64,000 nt of DNA, from positions 1 to 64,000 of the forward strand of contig DATDAW010000039.1 in NCBI GenBank assembly GCA_036525185.1, given 5' to 3'. The notes beneath the pieces were generated by a model. The model was not told the origin of the DNA and made no database searches. It saw nothing but the letters and a program-made list of their open reading frames with translations. How positions within the stretch are numbered: position 1 is the stretch's first letter; every line of letters starts with the position of its first letter. This DNA is from DATDAW01 sp036525185 (GTDB lineage: Bacteria > Verrucomicrobiota > Verrucomicrobiia > Chthoniobacterales > DASVRZ01). The position numbers and the translations under genes were made by a program. This document shows, piece after piece, positions 1 to 7,856 of this stretch.

Positions 1-1677
1 GCCAATCTCGCGGACACAACCTTTTTCCATCACGACGATTTTGTGTGCGGACTGAATCGTGGACAGCCGGTGCGCGATGACCAGGGTTGTTCGGCCGATC
101 ATCAGACGTTCCATGGCTTCCTGGATCATTCGTTCCGACTCGGTGTCGAGCGCGCTCGTAGCTTCGTCAAAAATTAGAATGCGGGGGTTTTTCAAGATCG
201 CACGCGCGATAGCGACGCGCTGCTTTTGGCCGCCTGAGAGGCGGACGCCACGCTCGCCGACAGCTGTATTGTATTTGTCCGGCAGCTCCATGATGAAATC
301 ATGTGCATTGGCTGCTTTCGCCGCAGTCTCGATTTCGGCTTGCGAAGCCTCCGGCCGGCCATAGCGGAGATTTTCGGCGATCGAGCCGGAGAAAAGAATG
401 CTTTCCTGCAAAACGATGCCGATTTGGTTCCGGAGCGATTTCATGGTCACGTCGCGAAGATCGTTGCCATCGAGGAGGATCTGCCCGCCGTCTACGTCGT
501 AGAATCGAGCCAGGAGGCTAATCAACGTGCTTTTTCCTGATCCGCTTGGACCCACGAGTGCCGCCACCTGGCCGGGATCGACGGCGAAATTGATGTCGGT
601 GAGTGTATGACCTTTTCTGCCCGGAGCGATGGCTTTACTACTGTCGTAATCAAAATCCACATGCCGGAATTCGATGCGTCCGTGCGTGCAGGACAGCACA
701 CGGGCATTAGGCCGATCTGCAACGGACGGCACCGTATCGAGCAGGGCGTAAATTTTCTCCAGGGATGTTGTTGCACGCTGAAAGGTGGCGTTGAGATCGA
801 TCATCCGGACGATGGGCGCGAAAACGAAACCGATGTAGGTGTTGAAAGCAACCAGAGTGCCGATATCCATTTTTCCCTGGATAACTAGCCAGCCCCCATA
901 ACTAAGCACGACCAGGCCGCCGACCGAGCCGAGCATGTCGGCGATCACCCAAAGAAGCGTGTTGCGCATGGTGAGCTGCCGGAAATTATGGAAATCGCTC
1001 TCGATACCTTTGGTGAACTGGGCGATCTCGGAGTCCTCGCGTCCAAACGACTTGATCAAACGAGGACTGGCGATGCGTTCGTTGAGAAAGCCGACGACGT
1101 GATCCCAATTGCGGCGGTGCTTGCGGCTCTCCAGACGCATCCGGCGGCGGTGGTACAGGTAATTCAAAACAAAGAACGGCAGTACCGCACACGTAGCGAG
1201 CGCCAACGGCCAGTGAATCGCAAACAGAATCGCAAGGACGCCTACCAGCGTAACCAGATCCGCCACAACATTGATCAGAACGCCACTGACCAGGTTGTAA
1301 AACTCGCCGGTATCCTGTGTGACGCGCGACACCATTTTACCGGTTTGCTGGCTGTCGAAAAAACGGATGGAAAGGCTCTGCAGATGTGCAAAAACCTGAA
1401 TGCGCATGTCGCAAGCCATCCGCATGCCGACTTTCGACAGCGTGTAGTTTCTCCAGACAGACACGATACCTCTGAGAATGAACAACGCTGTAAAAAGAAT
1501 CATCATCTGCGTGAGCAGAGCGACATCCTTTTTCGGCAACGCTTTGTCTATAAGGATCTTAACAATCCAGGGATACGGCAGCGTCAACAGCGTGACGAGG
1601 AGGATAAGGGTGGCACCCAGAGCGATTTGCCACGTGTAGGGTTTTGAAAATAACAGGAAACGCCGAAAGACGCTCAT
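1..1677 (-). CDS. ABC exporter, MsbA-like half-transporter (3' end cut by window edge)
   Basis: A transmembrane domain fused to an ATPase, the half-transporter design that dimerises in the inner membrane to export lipids or drugs. The reading frame stays open from an ATG at 1677 to the window edge, giving 559 residues without a stop. The first ~330 residues hold the membrane helices. The nucleotide-binding domain follows, with Walker A GPSGSGKS at ~376-383, signature LSGGQ at 480-484, Walker B ILIFDEA at ~500-506 and the H-loop in IAHRLST. Only some tens of C-terminal residues should be missing. The lipid A flippase MsbA is the closest match by architecture and fits a genome with hldD, but multidrug half-exporters look the same, so no symbol is given. 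It lies downstream of the PUR gene, separated from it by a terminator. Confidence 0.9.
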   Translation of the reverse strand, partial: MSVFRRFLLFSKPYTWQIALGATLILLVTLLTLPYPWIVKILIDKALPKKDVALLTQMMILFTALFILRGIVSVWRNYTLSKVGMRMACDMRIQVFAHLQSLSIRFFDSQQTGKMVSRVTQDTGEFYNLVSGVLINVVADLVTLVGVLAILFAIHWPLALATCAVLPFFVLNYLYHRRRMRLESRKHRRNWDHVVGFLNERIASPRLIKSFGREDSEIAQFTKGIESDFHNFRQLTMRNTLLWVIADMLGSVGGLVVLSYGGWLVIQGKMDIGTLVAFNTYIGFVFAPIVRMIDLNATFQRATTSLEKIYALLDTVPSVADRPNARVLSCTHGRIEFRHVDFDYDSSKAIAPGRKGHTLTDINFAVDPGQVAALVGPSGSGKSTLISLLARFYDVDGGQILLDGNDLRDVTMKSLRNQIGIVLQESILFSGSIAENLRYGRPEASQAEIETAAKAANAHDFIMELPDKYNTAVGERGVRLSGGQKQRVAIARAILKNPRILIFDEATSALDTESERMIQEAMERLMIGRTTLVIAHRLSTIQSAHKIVVMEKGCVREIG

Positions 1678-1760
1678 ATTTTTCTGTTCCAAGGGGCTCC
1701 AAATTATGCTGTTGGATTAAAAAGAAAAGCCGGATTAGCCGGGACGTCCGGGACACATTT

Positions 1761-1794
1761 AAACAAAAGAAACACCGGGGAAGACCCCGGTGTT
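1761..1794 (-). terminator. Rho-independent terminator after the PUR gene
   Basis: A perfect 10-bp stem, AACACCGGGG at 1771-1780 pairing with CCCCGGTGTT at 1785-1794, has a 4-nt loop. On the minus strand it is followed by the T-rich tail TCTTTTGTTT. It lies 85 bp past the stop of the PUR-family gene and ahead of the ABC exporter, so it separates the two minus-strand transcripts. Confidence 0.8.
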
Positions 1795-1878
1795 GATCGT
1801 GAATGGTATGAGGTATTTTTTTGACCTCTGCGGGAGAAAAGCAATCCGTGGGATCGCCGCTCCGTCAGACGTGGTTGG

Positions 1879-2148
1879 CTACGTGAGGCTTCGTTCGTAT
1901 TCCACAAGCCGCGTCAGGGCAGCCGCAAAATCCTCGAAAGCCTGCGCCGGTAACATAATCGTATCCCGCCGTCCGTTGACGTCCTCGGTGATTTTCATAA
2001 AACGTCCGCGTGCATTTTCCTTGAGATCGAGAAAAAATATCTTGCGGTCGATAATCACTTTCTCCGTTGCAATAGGTGCGTCCGGCACTCTGTGTTCCGT
2101 CCGTCCGTTCCGATAATCATTTCTAACTGGCCACTCTGATTGAGACAT
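1879..2148 (-). CDS. PUR-alpha-like single-strand nucleic-acid-binding protein (DUF3276)
   Basis: An 89-residue protein with the hallmark of the bacterial PUR/DUF3276 family in its centre: KIFFLDLKENARGRF followed by KITED and the RRDTI strand, residues ~35-65. PUR repeats form a beta-sheet plus helix that binds single-stranded DNA or RNA. The family occurs in Bacteroidota, spirochaetes and Verrucomicrobiota, and its cellular role in bacteria is not well settled. The ATG at 2148 follows a plausible promoter (-35 at 2196-2201, -10 at 2173-2178), and the gene ends ahead of a strong terminator, so it is probably monocistronic. The length matches a single-repeat family member. Confidence 0.85.
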   Translation of the reverse strand: MSQSEWPVRNDYRNGRTEHRVPDAPIATEKVIIDRKIFFLDLKENARGRFMKITEDVNGRRDTIMLPAQAFEDFAAALTRLVEYERSLT

Positions 2149-2172
2149 GTGCTTGGTTTGGTCGTATTGCCG

Positions 2173-2201
2173 ACTAAATGGCTGCTACCGGGCAAAGTCA
2201 A
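2173..2201 (-). promoter_or_regulatory. Putative sigma-70 promoter of the PUR gene
   Basis: Minus-strand TTGACT (2196-2201), a 17-bp spacer and TTTAGT (2173-2178), placed 25 bp before the ATG at 2148. The -35 matches consensus at 5 of 6 and the -10 at 4 of 6. It predicts a leader of about 18 nt. Judged by eye only. Confidence 0.4.
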
Positions 2202-2359
2202 CCGCGCAAGCCGGAAAACCTTCAAAAACACAAGGAAAATGTGATGGAATCGGGTCGTTATCAGTCCCTCGGGAATCCCAGCGGAAACTTGGACTTTCTG
2301 AGCGGCGCCAAAGCAGCACCAAATGGAGTTGATGCTTAGGCCGCCCAAATGAACCTGCG

Positions 2360-3328
2360 TCATTCAAGCCCAACGGCTTGACGCACCTTGCGGATGGTCG
2401 GCGCGGCGAGAGCCATCGCCTTCGCTTTGCCTTTCCTCAGGACTTCTTCAACATAATCCGGCGATTTTTCCATCTCTTCACGGCGACTGCGCATAGGCTC
2501 GAAAAAGGTCCAGATCGCTTCAAAAAGCCGTTTCTTGAAGTCGCCGTAACCGACGCCGCCATTGCGGTAATCCGCCTCCATTTGAGCCACCTGCGCATCT
2601 GTAGCGAAATGACGATACAGGGCGAGGATGCTTGACTTATCGGGGTCTTTTGGAGACTCGACGGGGGTGGAATCGGTGGGAATTTTTTTGATTTTGTCCC
2701 AAAGTTGTTTTTCGCTCAGGAAAAGGTCGATGGTGTTGTTGTAGCTCTTGCTCATTTTTTGGCCATCGAGCCCTGGGACTGTCTGAACTTCTTCACGAAT
2801 AATTGGCTCAGGAAGTTTGAAGACCTCGCCGTATTGCTGGTTGAACTTCAGCGCCATGTCGCGGGTCATTTCGACGTGTTGCTTCTGATCACGGCCGACT
2901 GGGACTTCATCGCTCTCATAAAGAAGAATATCGGCGGCCATCAACACCGGATAAGCAAACAATCCATGATTCGCAGGAATGCCGCGAGCAGTCTTGTCTT
3001 TATAGGAATGAGCCTTTTCCAGAAGCGACATGGGAGTGACGGTGCTCAGGATCCATGAAAGTTCGGTGACGGCTGGGACATCGCTCTGGACAAAGAGACA
3101 CGCTTTTTCCGGCTCGAGTCCGCAAGCCAGAAAATCAAGGGCCACGCGATGCACGTACGCCCGCAGAATGGCGGGATTTCGCACGGTGGTGAGCGCGTGG
3201 TAATCCGCGATAAAGTAGATGGCTTCGCCCTGATTCTGGAGCTGGACCGCTGGGCGCATAGCTCCGAGATAGTTCCCGATATGGAGGGTTCCGCTCGGTT
3301 GGATGCCTGTCAAAATTCGTTTCTGCAT
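2360..3328 (-). CDS. trpS: Tryptophanyl-tRNA synthetase
   Basis: Charges tRNA-Trp with tryptophan in the cytoplasm. The 322-residue length is normal for bacterial TrpRS. Class I signatures are clear: the HIGH-type motif HIGN at residues 16-19 after TGIQPSGTL, and KMSKS at 191-195 after PGLDGQ. The family segments DQKQHVEMTRD (~147-157) and HSYKDK (~107-112) are also present. The ATG at 3328 starts directly on the conserved N-terminus. A small anchored protein lies 33 bp upstream on the same strand and may be co-transcribed. Confidence 0.97.
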   Translation of the reverse strand: MQKRILTGIQPSGTLHIGNYLGAMRPAVQLQNQGEAIYFIADYHALTTVRNPAILRAYVHRVALDFLACGLEPEKACLFVQSDVPAVTELSWILSTVTPMSLLEKAHSYKDKTARGIPANHGLFAYPVLMAADILLYESDEVPVGRDQKQHVEMTRDMALKFNQQYGEVFKLPEPIIREEVQTVPGLDGQKMSKSYNNTIDLFLSEKQLWDKIKKIPTDSTPVESPKDPDKSSILALYRHFATDAQVAQMEADYRNGGVGYGDFKKRLFEAIWTFFEPMRSRREEMEKSPDYVEEVLRKGKAKAMALAAPTIRKVRQAVGLE

Positions 3329-3361
3329 GGAAGAAAGGTGCGAAGGGAAGTCGTTTCTACG

Positions 3362-3805
3362 CTAGTTATGGGCGCGCTTCAAAACGATTTCGAAATCGAC
3401 GGTTTCACCGGGCGAAGTCAGATCTGGCGGTTTTACTTCCGGAATCGGCCATTGCGAAACGAGCGCAGCAAAATTTTCGGAAGAACCTTGCGGAATGGCC
3501 GCCAGGACGACCGCCGCATCTTCACGCTCCAATCCACGTATCGCCGTACCGCCGAGGCGCTGGGCGAGGGCGATGATTTTTGCGATCCGTTGCTCGACAT
3601 CGACGTGATCCGGCGAAACTTCAATGGTCTGGGTGCCGAGGGAGGGCAGCGGAAGCGCTTTTTCGGCCGCCGCCTGGACTTGGCTTTGAAGCGGAACCAG
3701 GTTCGGTTCCCGCTTGGGCGTTTGCAGCTTCCAAACGGCCCATCCGCCAGTAGCGCAAAGGACGATTCCTGCGACGAGACCAACAATGAAACTCCTTCCT
3801 TTCAC
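3362..3805 (-). CDS. Small membrane-anchored protein of unknown function
   Basis: A 147-residue protein with one N-terminal hydrophobic segment (residues ~6-26, FIVGLVAGIVLCATGGWAVW) that acts as a signal anchor or uncleaved signal peptide. The rest is a soluble, probably periplasmic domain of ~110 residues with an acidic and helical centre (VEQRIAKIIALAQRLGG). No recognised family motif. It sits immediately upstream of trpS on the same strand, and its start region faces hldD across a 96-bp divergent gap. A short word-like tract lies at its start. Confidence 0.65.
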   Translation of the reverse strand: MKGRSFIVGLVAGIVLCATGGWAVWKLQTPKREPNLVPLQSQVQAAAEKALPLPSLGTQTIEVSPDHVDVEQRIAKIIALAQRLGGTAIRGLEREDAAVVLAAIPQGSSENFAALVSQWPIPEVKPPDLTSPGETVDFEIVLKRAHN

Positions 3806-3901
3806 ACCTCACACTTCACGAATTGTCACGTTCTGCTACAGAAAAATCCTCGCGTAAAGCGCACAGGCCGTGTCTCTTTTGCCTAGTCTTTTCCTCTGCT
3901 T

Positions 3902-4909
3902 ATGACCATTCACCACTTGGATCGCGGCAAAATTTTGGTCACCGGGGGCGCCGGCTTCATCGGCAGCGCGCTGATTTGGGCGCTCAACCAACGCGGATAC
4001 GACAACGTCATTGTCACTGATATGCTCGATTGTGATGAAAAATGGCGCAATCTGGTGCCGCTAAAGTTCCTCGACTACTTCGAGGCGACCGATCTCCCAA
4101 ACCTCATCGAGAAGCGCGATCCGATTCTGCAAGGCGTCACCACCGTTTTTCATCTGGGTGCATGTTCGTCAACGACGGAAAAGAACGCCGAATACCTTAT
4201 TCGCAACAACTACGAAACGACCAAGCGTGTGGCTGCATGGGCTCAGGACATCGAAGCACGATTTGTGTATGCGTCGTCGGCGGCTACATACGGTGCTGGT
4301 GAAGCCGGAATGGAGGACCACGACACAGACCTGCACAACCTGCGTCCCCTCAATATGTATGGCTATTCAAAGCACCTTTTTGATCTTTACGCTGCTCGAC
4401 GCGGATTCCTGAGTCGCATGGTGGGTCTCAAGTATTTCAACGTTTTCGGTCCGAACGAATGGCACAAGGGGGATATGCGGAGCCTGGTCAACAAAGCATA
4501 CGATCAGATCCGCGAGACGGGGAGGTTGCGGCTTTTTAAGAGTCATCACCCTGATTTCCGCGATGGCGAGCAGAAGCGGGACTTTCTTTATGTAAAAGAC
4601 GCAGTGGCGATGACCATCCACCTGGCAGAGCACAATCCTGCTCGAGGGCTCTACAACGTTGGTTCCGGGGAGGCGAATACGTGGATTTCGCTGGCGACGG
4701 CACTTTTCGAAGCGATGAATCTGCCAGTAAACATCGATTTCATCGATATGCCGGAGGCCATTCGGCCGAATTATCAGTATTTCACAAAGGCAAATATCGG
4801 GAAGCTTCGCGCAACGGGTTATTCGAAATCGGTAACGCCACTGGCCGATGCCGTTGCCGATTATGCAAAAAACTACCTCATGCCGAAGAAGCATCTTGGC
4901 GCAGAATAG
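3902..4909 (+). CDS. hldD: ADP-L-glycero-D-manno-heptose 6-epimerase
   Basis: Epimerises ADP-D-glycero-manno-heptose to the L-glycero form used for the LPS inner core. It is an extended short-chain dehydrogenase of 335 residues: NAD(P)-binding GGAGFIGS at ~15-22, catalytic serine region SSAATYG (~123-129) and YGYSK (~152-156). The segment NVFGPNEWHKGDM followed by SLVNKAYDQI is specific to HldD/RfaD. Its presence implies a heptose-containing outer-membrane LPS. The ATG at 3902 lies just before the glycine-rich loop. The gene is followed by the small-RNA array on the opposite strand. Confidence 0.96.
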   Translation: MTIHHLDRGKILVTGGAGFIGSALIWALNQRGYDNVIVTDMLDCDEKWRNLVPLKFLDYFEATDLPNLIEKRDPILQGVTTVFHLGACSSTTEKNAEYLIRNNYETTKRVAAWAQDIEARFVYASSAATYGAGEAGMEDHDTDLHNLRPLNMYGYSKHLFDLYAARRGFLSRMVGLKYFNVFGPNEWHKGDMRSLVNKAYDQIRETGRLRLFKSHHPDFRDGEQKRDFLYVKDAVAMTIHLAEHNPARGLYNVGSGEANTWISLATALFEAMNLPVNIDFIDMPEAIRPNYQYFTKANIGKLRATGYSKSVTPLADAVADYAKNYLMPKKHLGAE

Positions 4910-4929
4910 TGCCTCGCCTTTAAAGGAAC

Positions 4930-5024
4930 AAAAAGAACCTCGTTCACCACCGCCTGCCACGTCTTGGCATCCGTTGCCGGAAGGGCACCCCAAGCATCCA
5001 TTTATCGGTGGCGAAAGAGGTCTT
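4930..5024 (-). ncRNA. Candidate small RNA, copy 1 of a tandem triplet
   Basis: This minus-strand unit starts AAGACCTC at 5024, five bases after a -10-like TATTGA. It ends in a helix closing back onto the 5' end (CCTC with GAGG, then CCACCG with CGGTGG), followed directly by five T residues at 4930-4934. It shares its architecture with the copies starting at 5227 and 5428. The core is the most diverged of the three (GGGTGCCCTTCCGGCAACGG instead of GGGTGCTATTCGGTCGG). There is no open reading frame of note. The class of RNA is not recognised; a tandem repeat without transcription remains possible. Confidence 0.5.
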
Positions 5025-5029
5025 GCTCC

Positions 5030-5060
5030 TCAATAAGGATTCCCCGCCCCAGCCTTTCAA
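5030..5060 (-). promoter_or_regulatory. Putative promoter of small RNA copy 1
   Basis: Minus-strand TTGAAA (5055-5060), a 19-bp spacer and TATTGA (5030-5035), then 5 bp to the RNA start at 5024. The same element order and exact spacing recur before the other two copies. Confidence 0.4.
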
Positions 5061-5129
5061 GACTTCAAAAAAAAAATCGCAGCGCAATTCCCCGCGATCG
5101 ATTGGCGAAATGCACCGTTCTAAAGTTCA

Positions 5130-5227
5130 AAAGAGAAGTTGAGACCCTCGTCCGCACCTTCCAACCTATTACATCTTCTGCCGACCGAATTGCACTGCCT
5201 CTTCAACCACGAACGGACGAGGGTCTC
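5130..5227 (-). ncRNA. Candidate small RNA, copy 2 of a tandem triplet
   Basis: The minus-strand unit starts GAGACCCTCGTCCG at 5227. It is closed by an uninterrupted 14-bp helix with 5141-5154, the most perfect of the three copies. Between the arms lie 59 nt with the conserved core GTGCAATTCGGTCGGCAG. The helix differs in sequence from copies 1 and 3 while pairing is kept. The downstream tail (AACTTCTCTTTTG) is a weaker U-run than in the other copies, so the 3' end at about 5130 is a guess. The 5' end is 203 bp from that of copy 1. Confidence 0.5.
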
Positions 5228-5232
5228 ACAGA

Positions 5233-5263
5233 TGAATACGGATGAATGGGGGCATCCTTGCAA
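5233..5263 (-). promoter_or_regulatory. Putative promoter of small RNA copy 2
   Basis: Minus-strand TTGCAA (5258-5263), 19-bp spacer, TATTCA (5233-5238), 5 bp to the RNA start at 5227. Spacing is identical to that in copies 1 and 3. Confidence 0.4.
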
Positions 5264-5334
5264 ACTTTCTGAAAAAATTTTTTGTGCCTCCCAGATTTTC
5301 CAGAAGCGACGTTGTCCCGCGGAAAAATAACGAG

Positions 5335-5428
5335 AAAAAAAGAGAACCTCATTCGCCGCCACCAACCACTTATCTGCCTACCGACCGAATAGCACCCAAT
5401 CTCAACGAGCCACTGCGAATGAGGTCTC
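5335..5428 (-). ncRNA. Candidate small RNA, copy 3 of a tandem triplet
   Basis: The minus-strand unit starts GAGACCTCATTCGC at 5428 and closes with GCGAATGAGGTTCTC at 5342-5356, a 14-bp helix with one bulged base. A run of seven T residues follows at 5335-5341, as in an intrinsic terminator. The core GGGTGCTATTCGGTCGGTAG matches copy 2 closely. The inner stem bases CATTCGC/GCGAATG replace CGTCCG/CGGACG of copy 2, so both arms changed together. The 5' end is 201 bp from that of copy 2. It is transcribed away from fabI. Confidence 0.55.
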
Positions 5429-5433
5429 ACTGA

Positions 5434-5464
5434 TCTATACGGCTTTTTGAGGTGCTTCTTTCAA
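5434..5464 (-). promoter_or_regulatory. Putative promoter of small RNA copy 3
   Basis: Minus-strand TTGAAA (5459-5464), 19-bp spacer, TATAGA (5434-5439, 4 of 6 to consensus), 5 bp to the RNA start at 5428. The rest of the gap to fabI (5465-5565) is A/T-rich and holds no other feature that can be named with confidence. Confidence 0.45.
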
Positions 5465-5565
5465 CTTTTTGAAAATTTATTGAATTTTTTTGAGCTATAT
5501 AGCCCTCGCGGGGTTTTGGCGACTTCTGCTTGCGCCGGTTCACAATTTCTCCATCCTGCATCACC

Positions 5566-6342
5566 ATGACCAACCTCCCTCTTGAAGGAAAAATTGGCGT
5601 CGTTTTTGGCGTCGCCAACAAACGCAGTATTGCATGGGCCATCGCCCAGGCCTGGGCAAAAGCCGGGGCAAAGCTTTTTTTTAACTATCAGGGCGAGCGC
5701 CTTAAGGAGAACGTCGAGGAACTCGTCGGGGCTTTCGGTCCGGACACCTTTCTCTTCCCATGTGACGTGACCAGCGATGAGGAAATCGCTGGATTTTTCG
5801 CGGAAGTCGGAAAACACACGTCGCGAATCGATTTGTTGTTGCACGCTGTTGCGTTCGCGCCCAAGGAAGCCTTGGAGGGGACGTTCCTCAACACGAGTCG
5901 CGAGGCGTTTCGGATTGCGCACGATATCAGCGCGTATTCGCTGGTTGGTTTGGCGCGTGCGGCGGAGCCGTTGATGACGGACGGGGGTAGCATTGTGGCG
6001 ATGACGTATTACGGCTCTGAAAAAGTTGTGCCTCATTACAACGTGATGGGGGTAGCCAAGGCCAGCCTTGAGGCTTCGACCCGTTATCTGGCACATGATC
6101 TCGGGTCAAAAAAAATCCGGGTTAATTGTATCAGCGCCGGACCGGTCCAGACGTTGGCTGCGCGCGGGATTAGTGGGTTTTCTTCGATGTTGAAGCATTA
6201 CGAGCAGCATGCACCCTTGAAACGGAGCTGTACGCCGGCGGAGCTTGGGGCGATGGGGACGTTTCTTGCCAGCGACGGTGCGGCGGCGATCACCGGGCAA
6301 GTGCTTTATGTCGACGGCGGCTATCAAATCATGGGGATGTGA
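5566..6342 (+). CDS. fabI: Enoyl-[acyl-carrier-protein] reductase (NADH)
   Basis: Performs the last reductive step of each fatty-acid elongation cycle. It is a short-chain dehydrogenase variant of 258 residues from the ATG at 5566; a start 36 bp upstream would add residues not found in FabI. The FabI-type nucleotide loop GVANKRSIAWAIA is at ~15-27. Tyr158 and Lys165 (Y-x6-K) and Tyr148 form the catalytic set. The C-terminus GQVLYVDGGYQIMGM is the usual FabI ending. It is probably transcribed alone, since a 104-bp gap separates it from the oxidase gene downstream. Confidence 0.96.
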   Translation: MTNLPLEGKIGVVFGVANKRSIAWAIAQAWAKAGAKLFFNYQGERLKENVEELVGAFGPDTFLFPCDVTSDEEIAGFFAEVGKHTSRIDLLLHAVAFAPKEALEGTFLNTSREAFRIAHDISAYSLVGLARAAEPLMTDGGSIVAMTYYGSEKVVPHYNVMGVAKASLEASTRYLAHDLGSKKIRVNCISAGPVQTLAARGISGFSSMLKHYEQHAPLKRSCTPAELGAMGTFLASDGAAAITGQVLYVDGGYQIMGM

Positions 6343-6446
6343 TGCGCTAGAAAATCCAACCCATGATTTTCGTCCTTCTTTTGTCCAATAGCGTTTGATC
6401 AAGACGGAAGAGTTACGAAGAGGGGCGAGCGTGTTATTCTTGGGAG

Positions 6447-7817
6447 ATGACTCTGCTTGAAAAAATCCGCGCGCTCCTTGGTCCCGACATCGTCTCGGAC
6501 GATCCGGAGGTTCTGGCAGCGCATTCCGGGGACAAATGGTTTGCCTCCCAAACACCGGAAGCAGTCGTGTTCACCAGGACTGCAGCGGAAGTTTCCGAGT
6601 TGTTAAAGTTCGCGAATCGCGACCGCGTGGCTGTGACACCGCGCGGCGCGGGGTATGGATACGTGGGGGGTTGTGTGCCGATGCGGCAGGGAATTGTGCT
6701 TTCCCTGGCACGAATGAATCGGATCAAAGAAATCCATTTCGCTGACGGCATTGCCGTGGTTGAGCCGGGCGTTATTACCGGGACCCTTCAGGCGGAAGTC
6801 CGGAAGCAGGGGTTGTTTTATCCGCCGGACCCAGCGAGTCTGAAGGATTGTTCGTTGGGTGGAAACATTGCGACCAACGCGGGCGGGCCGCGTTGTCTAA
6901 AATACGGCGTTACGCGGCCTTACATTCTGGGGCTGGAAGTGGTTTTGCCCACCGGCGAGATCGTTCGGACTGGCGGCCGGACGCACAAGAACAAGACGGG
7001 TTTCGATTTGATCGGGCTTTTCACCGGTTCGGAGGGAATGCTGGGCGTGGTGACGGAAGCGACTTTACGCCTCTTACCACTGCCACCTGCGCGCGCGACC
7101 CTTTCCGCGAGTTTTGCAACGGCTTCCGATGCCGCCGAAGCGGTGCAGAGGATATTTCATGCCGGTTTTCTGCCATCGGCGTTAGAGGTGGCGGATTCGT
7201 TTACCCTGCAAGCCGCTCGGAGCCACTTGGGGAGGGGCCTTGTGCCCGATGGACAAGCTCATTTACTGATCGATCTCGATGGTCAGCCTGGATCTGTGGC
7301 GGGGGAGCGCGAGGCGTTGTCGAAAGTGTTGCAACAGGCAAGCGCGCTCGAAATCCAGAGTGCTGTCGGTGAGGAGGAATGCGAAAAGTTGTGGGACTTG
7401 CGTCGTGGCTTTTCGTTTTCGCTCCGGGCGACTGGTCTCATCAAGTTAAACGAAGATATCGTTGTTCCACGGGGGCGACTCGTGGATATTTTCGCTTTCG
7501 GCGAGGCGCTCCAAAAGAAATACGGCTTTCCCGTTGCGTGTTTCGGCCATGCCGGTGATGGCAACATCCACGTCAATATCATGTGCCCCGACTACGAGAA
7601 GGCTGAAGTCCGGGAGCGGTCCGAGCAGGCACTCGACGAGCTGTTTGCGACGGTCCTGTCGTGGGGCGGCGTGATTACTGGGGAGCATGGCATCGGACTC
7701 GCCAAAAAGCGTTGGTGGAGCGCCGCGGTCTCGCCGGTCACACACGATCTGCACGTTGCCTTGAAGCGGACGCTCGACCCGAACGGCATTCTCAATCCCG
7801 GGAAATTTTTGGAGTAA
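6447..7817 (+). CDS. FAD-linked 2-hydroxyacid dehydrogenase, GlcD-like
   Basis: A flavoprotein of 456 residues in the family of glycolate oxidase subunit GlcD and D-lactate dehydrogenase, oxidising a 2-hydroxyacid to the 2-oxoacid. The N-terminal FAD-binding domain (PCMH type) carries TPRGAGYGYVGG at ~64-75 and the NIATNAGGPRCLKYG segment. The C-terminal FAD-oxidase domain has CFGHAGDGNIHVNI and TGEHGIGLAKKRWW. No GlcE or GlcF partner lies nearby, so it may act alone or with subunits elsewhere. The exact substrate cannot be read from the sequence. Confidence 0.88.
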   Translation: MTLLEKIRALLGPDIVSDDPEVLAAHSGDKWFASQTPEAVVFTRTAAEVSELLKFANRDRVAVTPRGAGYGYVGGCVPMRQGIVLSLARMNRIKEIHFADGIAVVEPGVITGTLQAEVRKQGLFYPPDPASLKDCSLGGNIATNAGGPRCLKYGVTRPYILGLEVVLPTGEIVRTGGRTHKNKTGFDLIGLFTGSEGMLGVVTEATLRLLPLPPARATLSASFATASDAAEAVQRIFHAGFLPSALEVADSFTLQAARSHLGRGLVPDGQAHLLIDLDGQPGSVAGEREALSKVLQQASALEIQSAVGEEECEKLWDLRRGFSFSLRATGLIKLNEDIVVPRGRLVDIFAFGEALQKKYGFPVACFGHAGDGNIHVNIMCPDYEKAEVRERSEQALDELFATVLSWGGVITGEHGIGLAKKRWWSAAVSPVTHDLHVALKRTLDPNGILNPGKFLE

Positions 7818-7856
7818 TCCAGCGCCGCGTCTTTCGCACATCTACCAGCCTGCTCC

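Noticed and set aside
4925..5440. Integron attC sites as an explanation for the three ~95-bp inverted repeats
   Set aside because: No GTTRRRY/RYYYAAC core sites at the ends, no gene cassettes between the copies and no integrase nearby; the constant promoter spacing fits RNA genes better.
4910..5565. CRISPR array, because of regularly spaced repeats
   Set aside because: There are only three units of ~200 bp with imperfect repeats and internal dyad symmetry; no short identical repeats with unique spacers and no cas genes.
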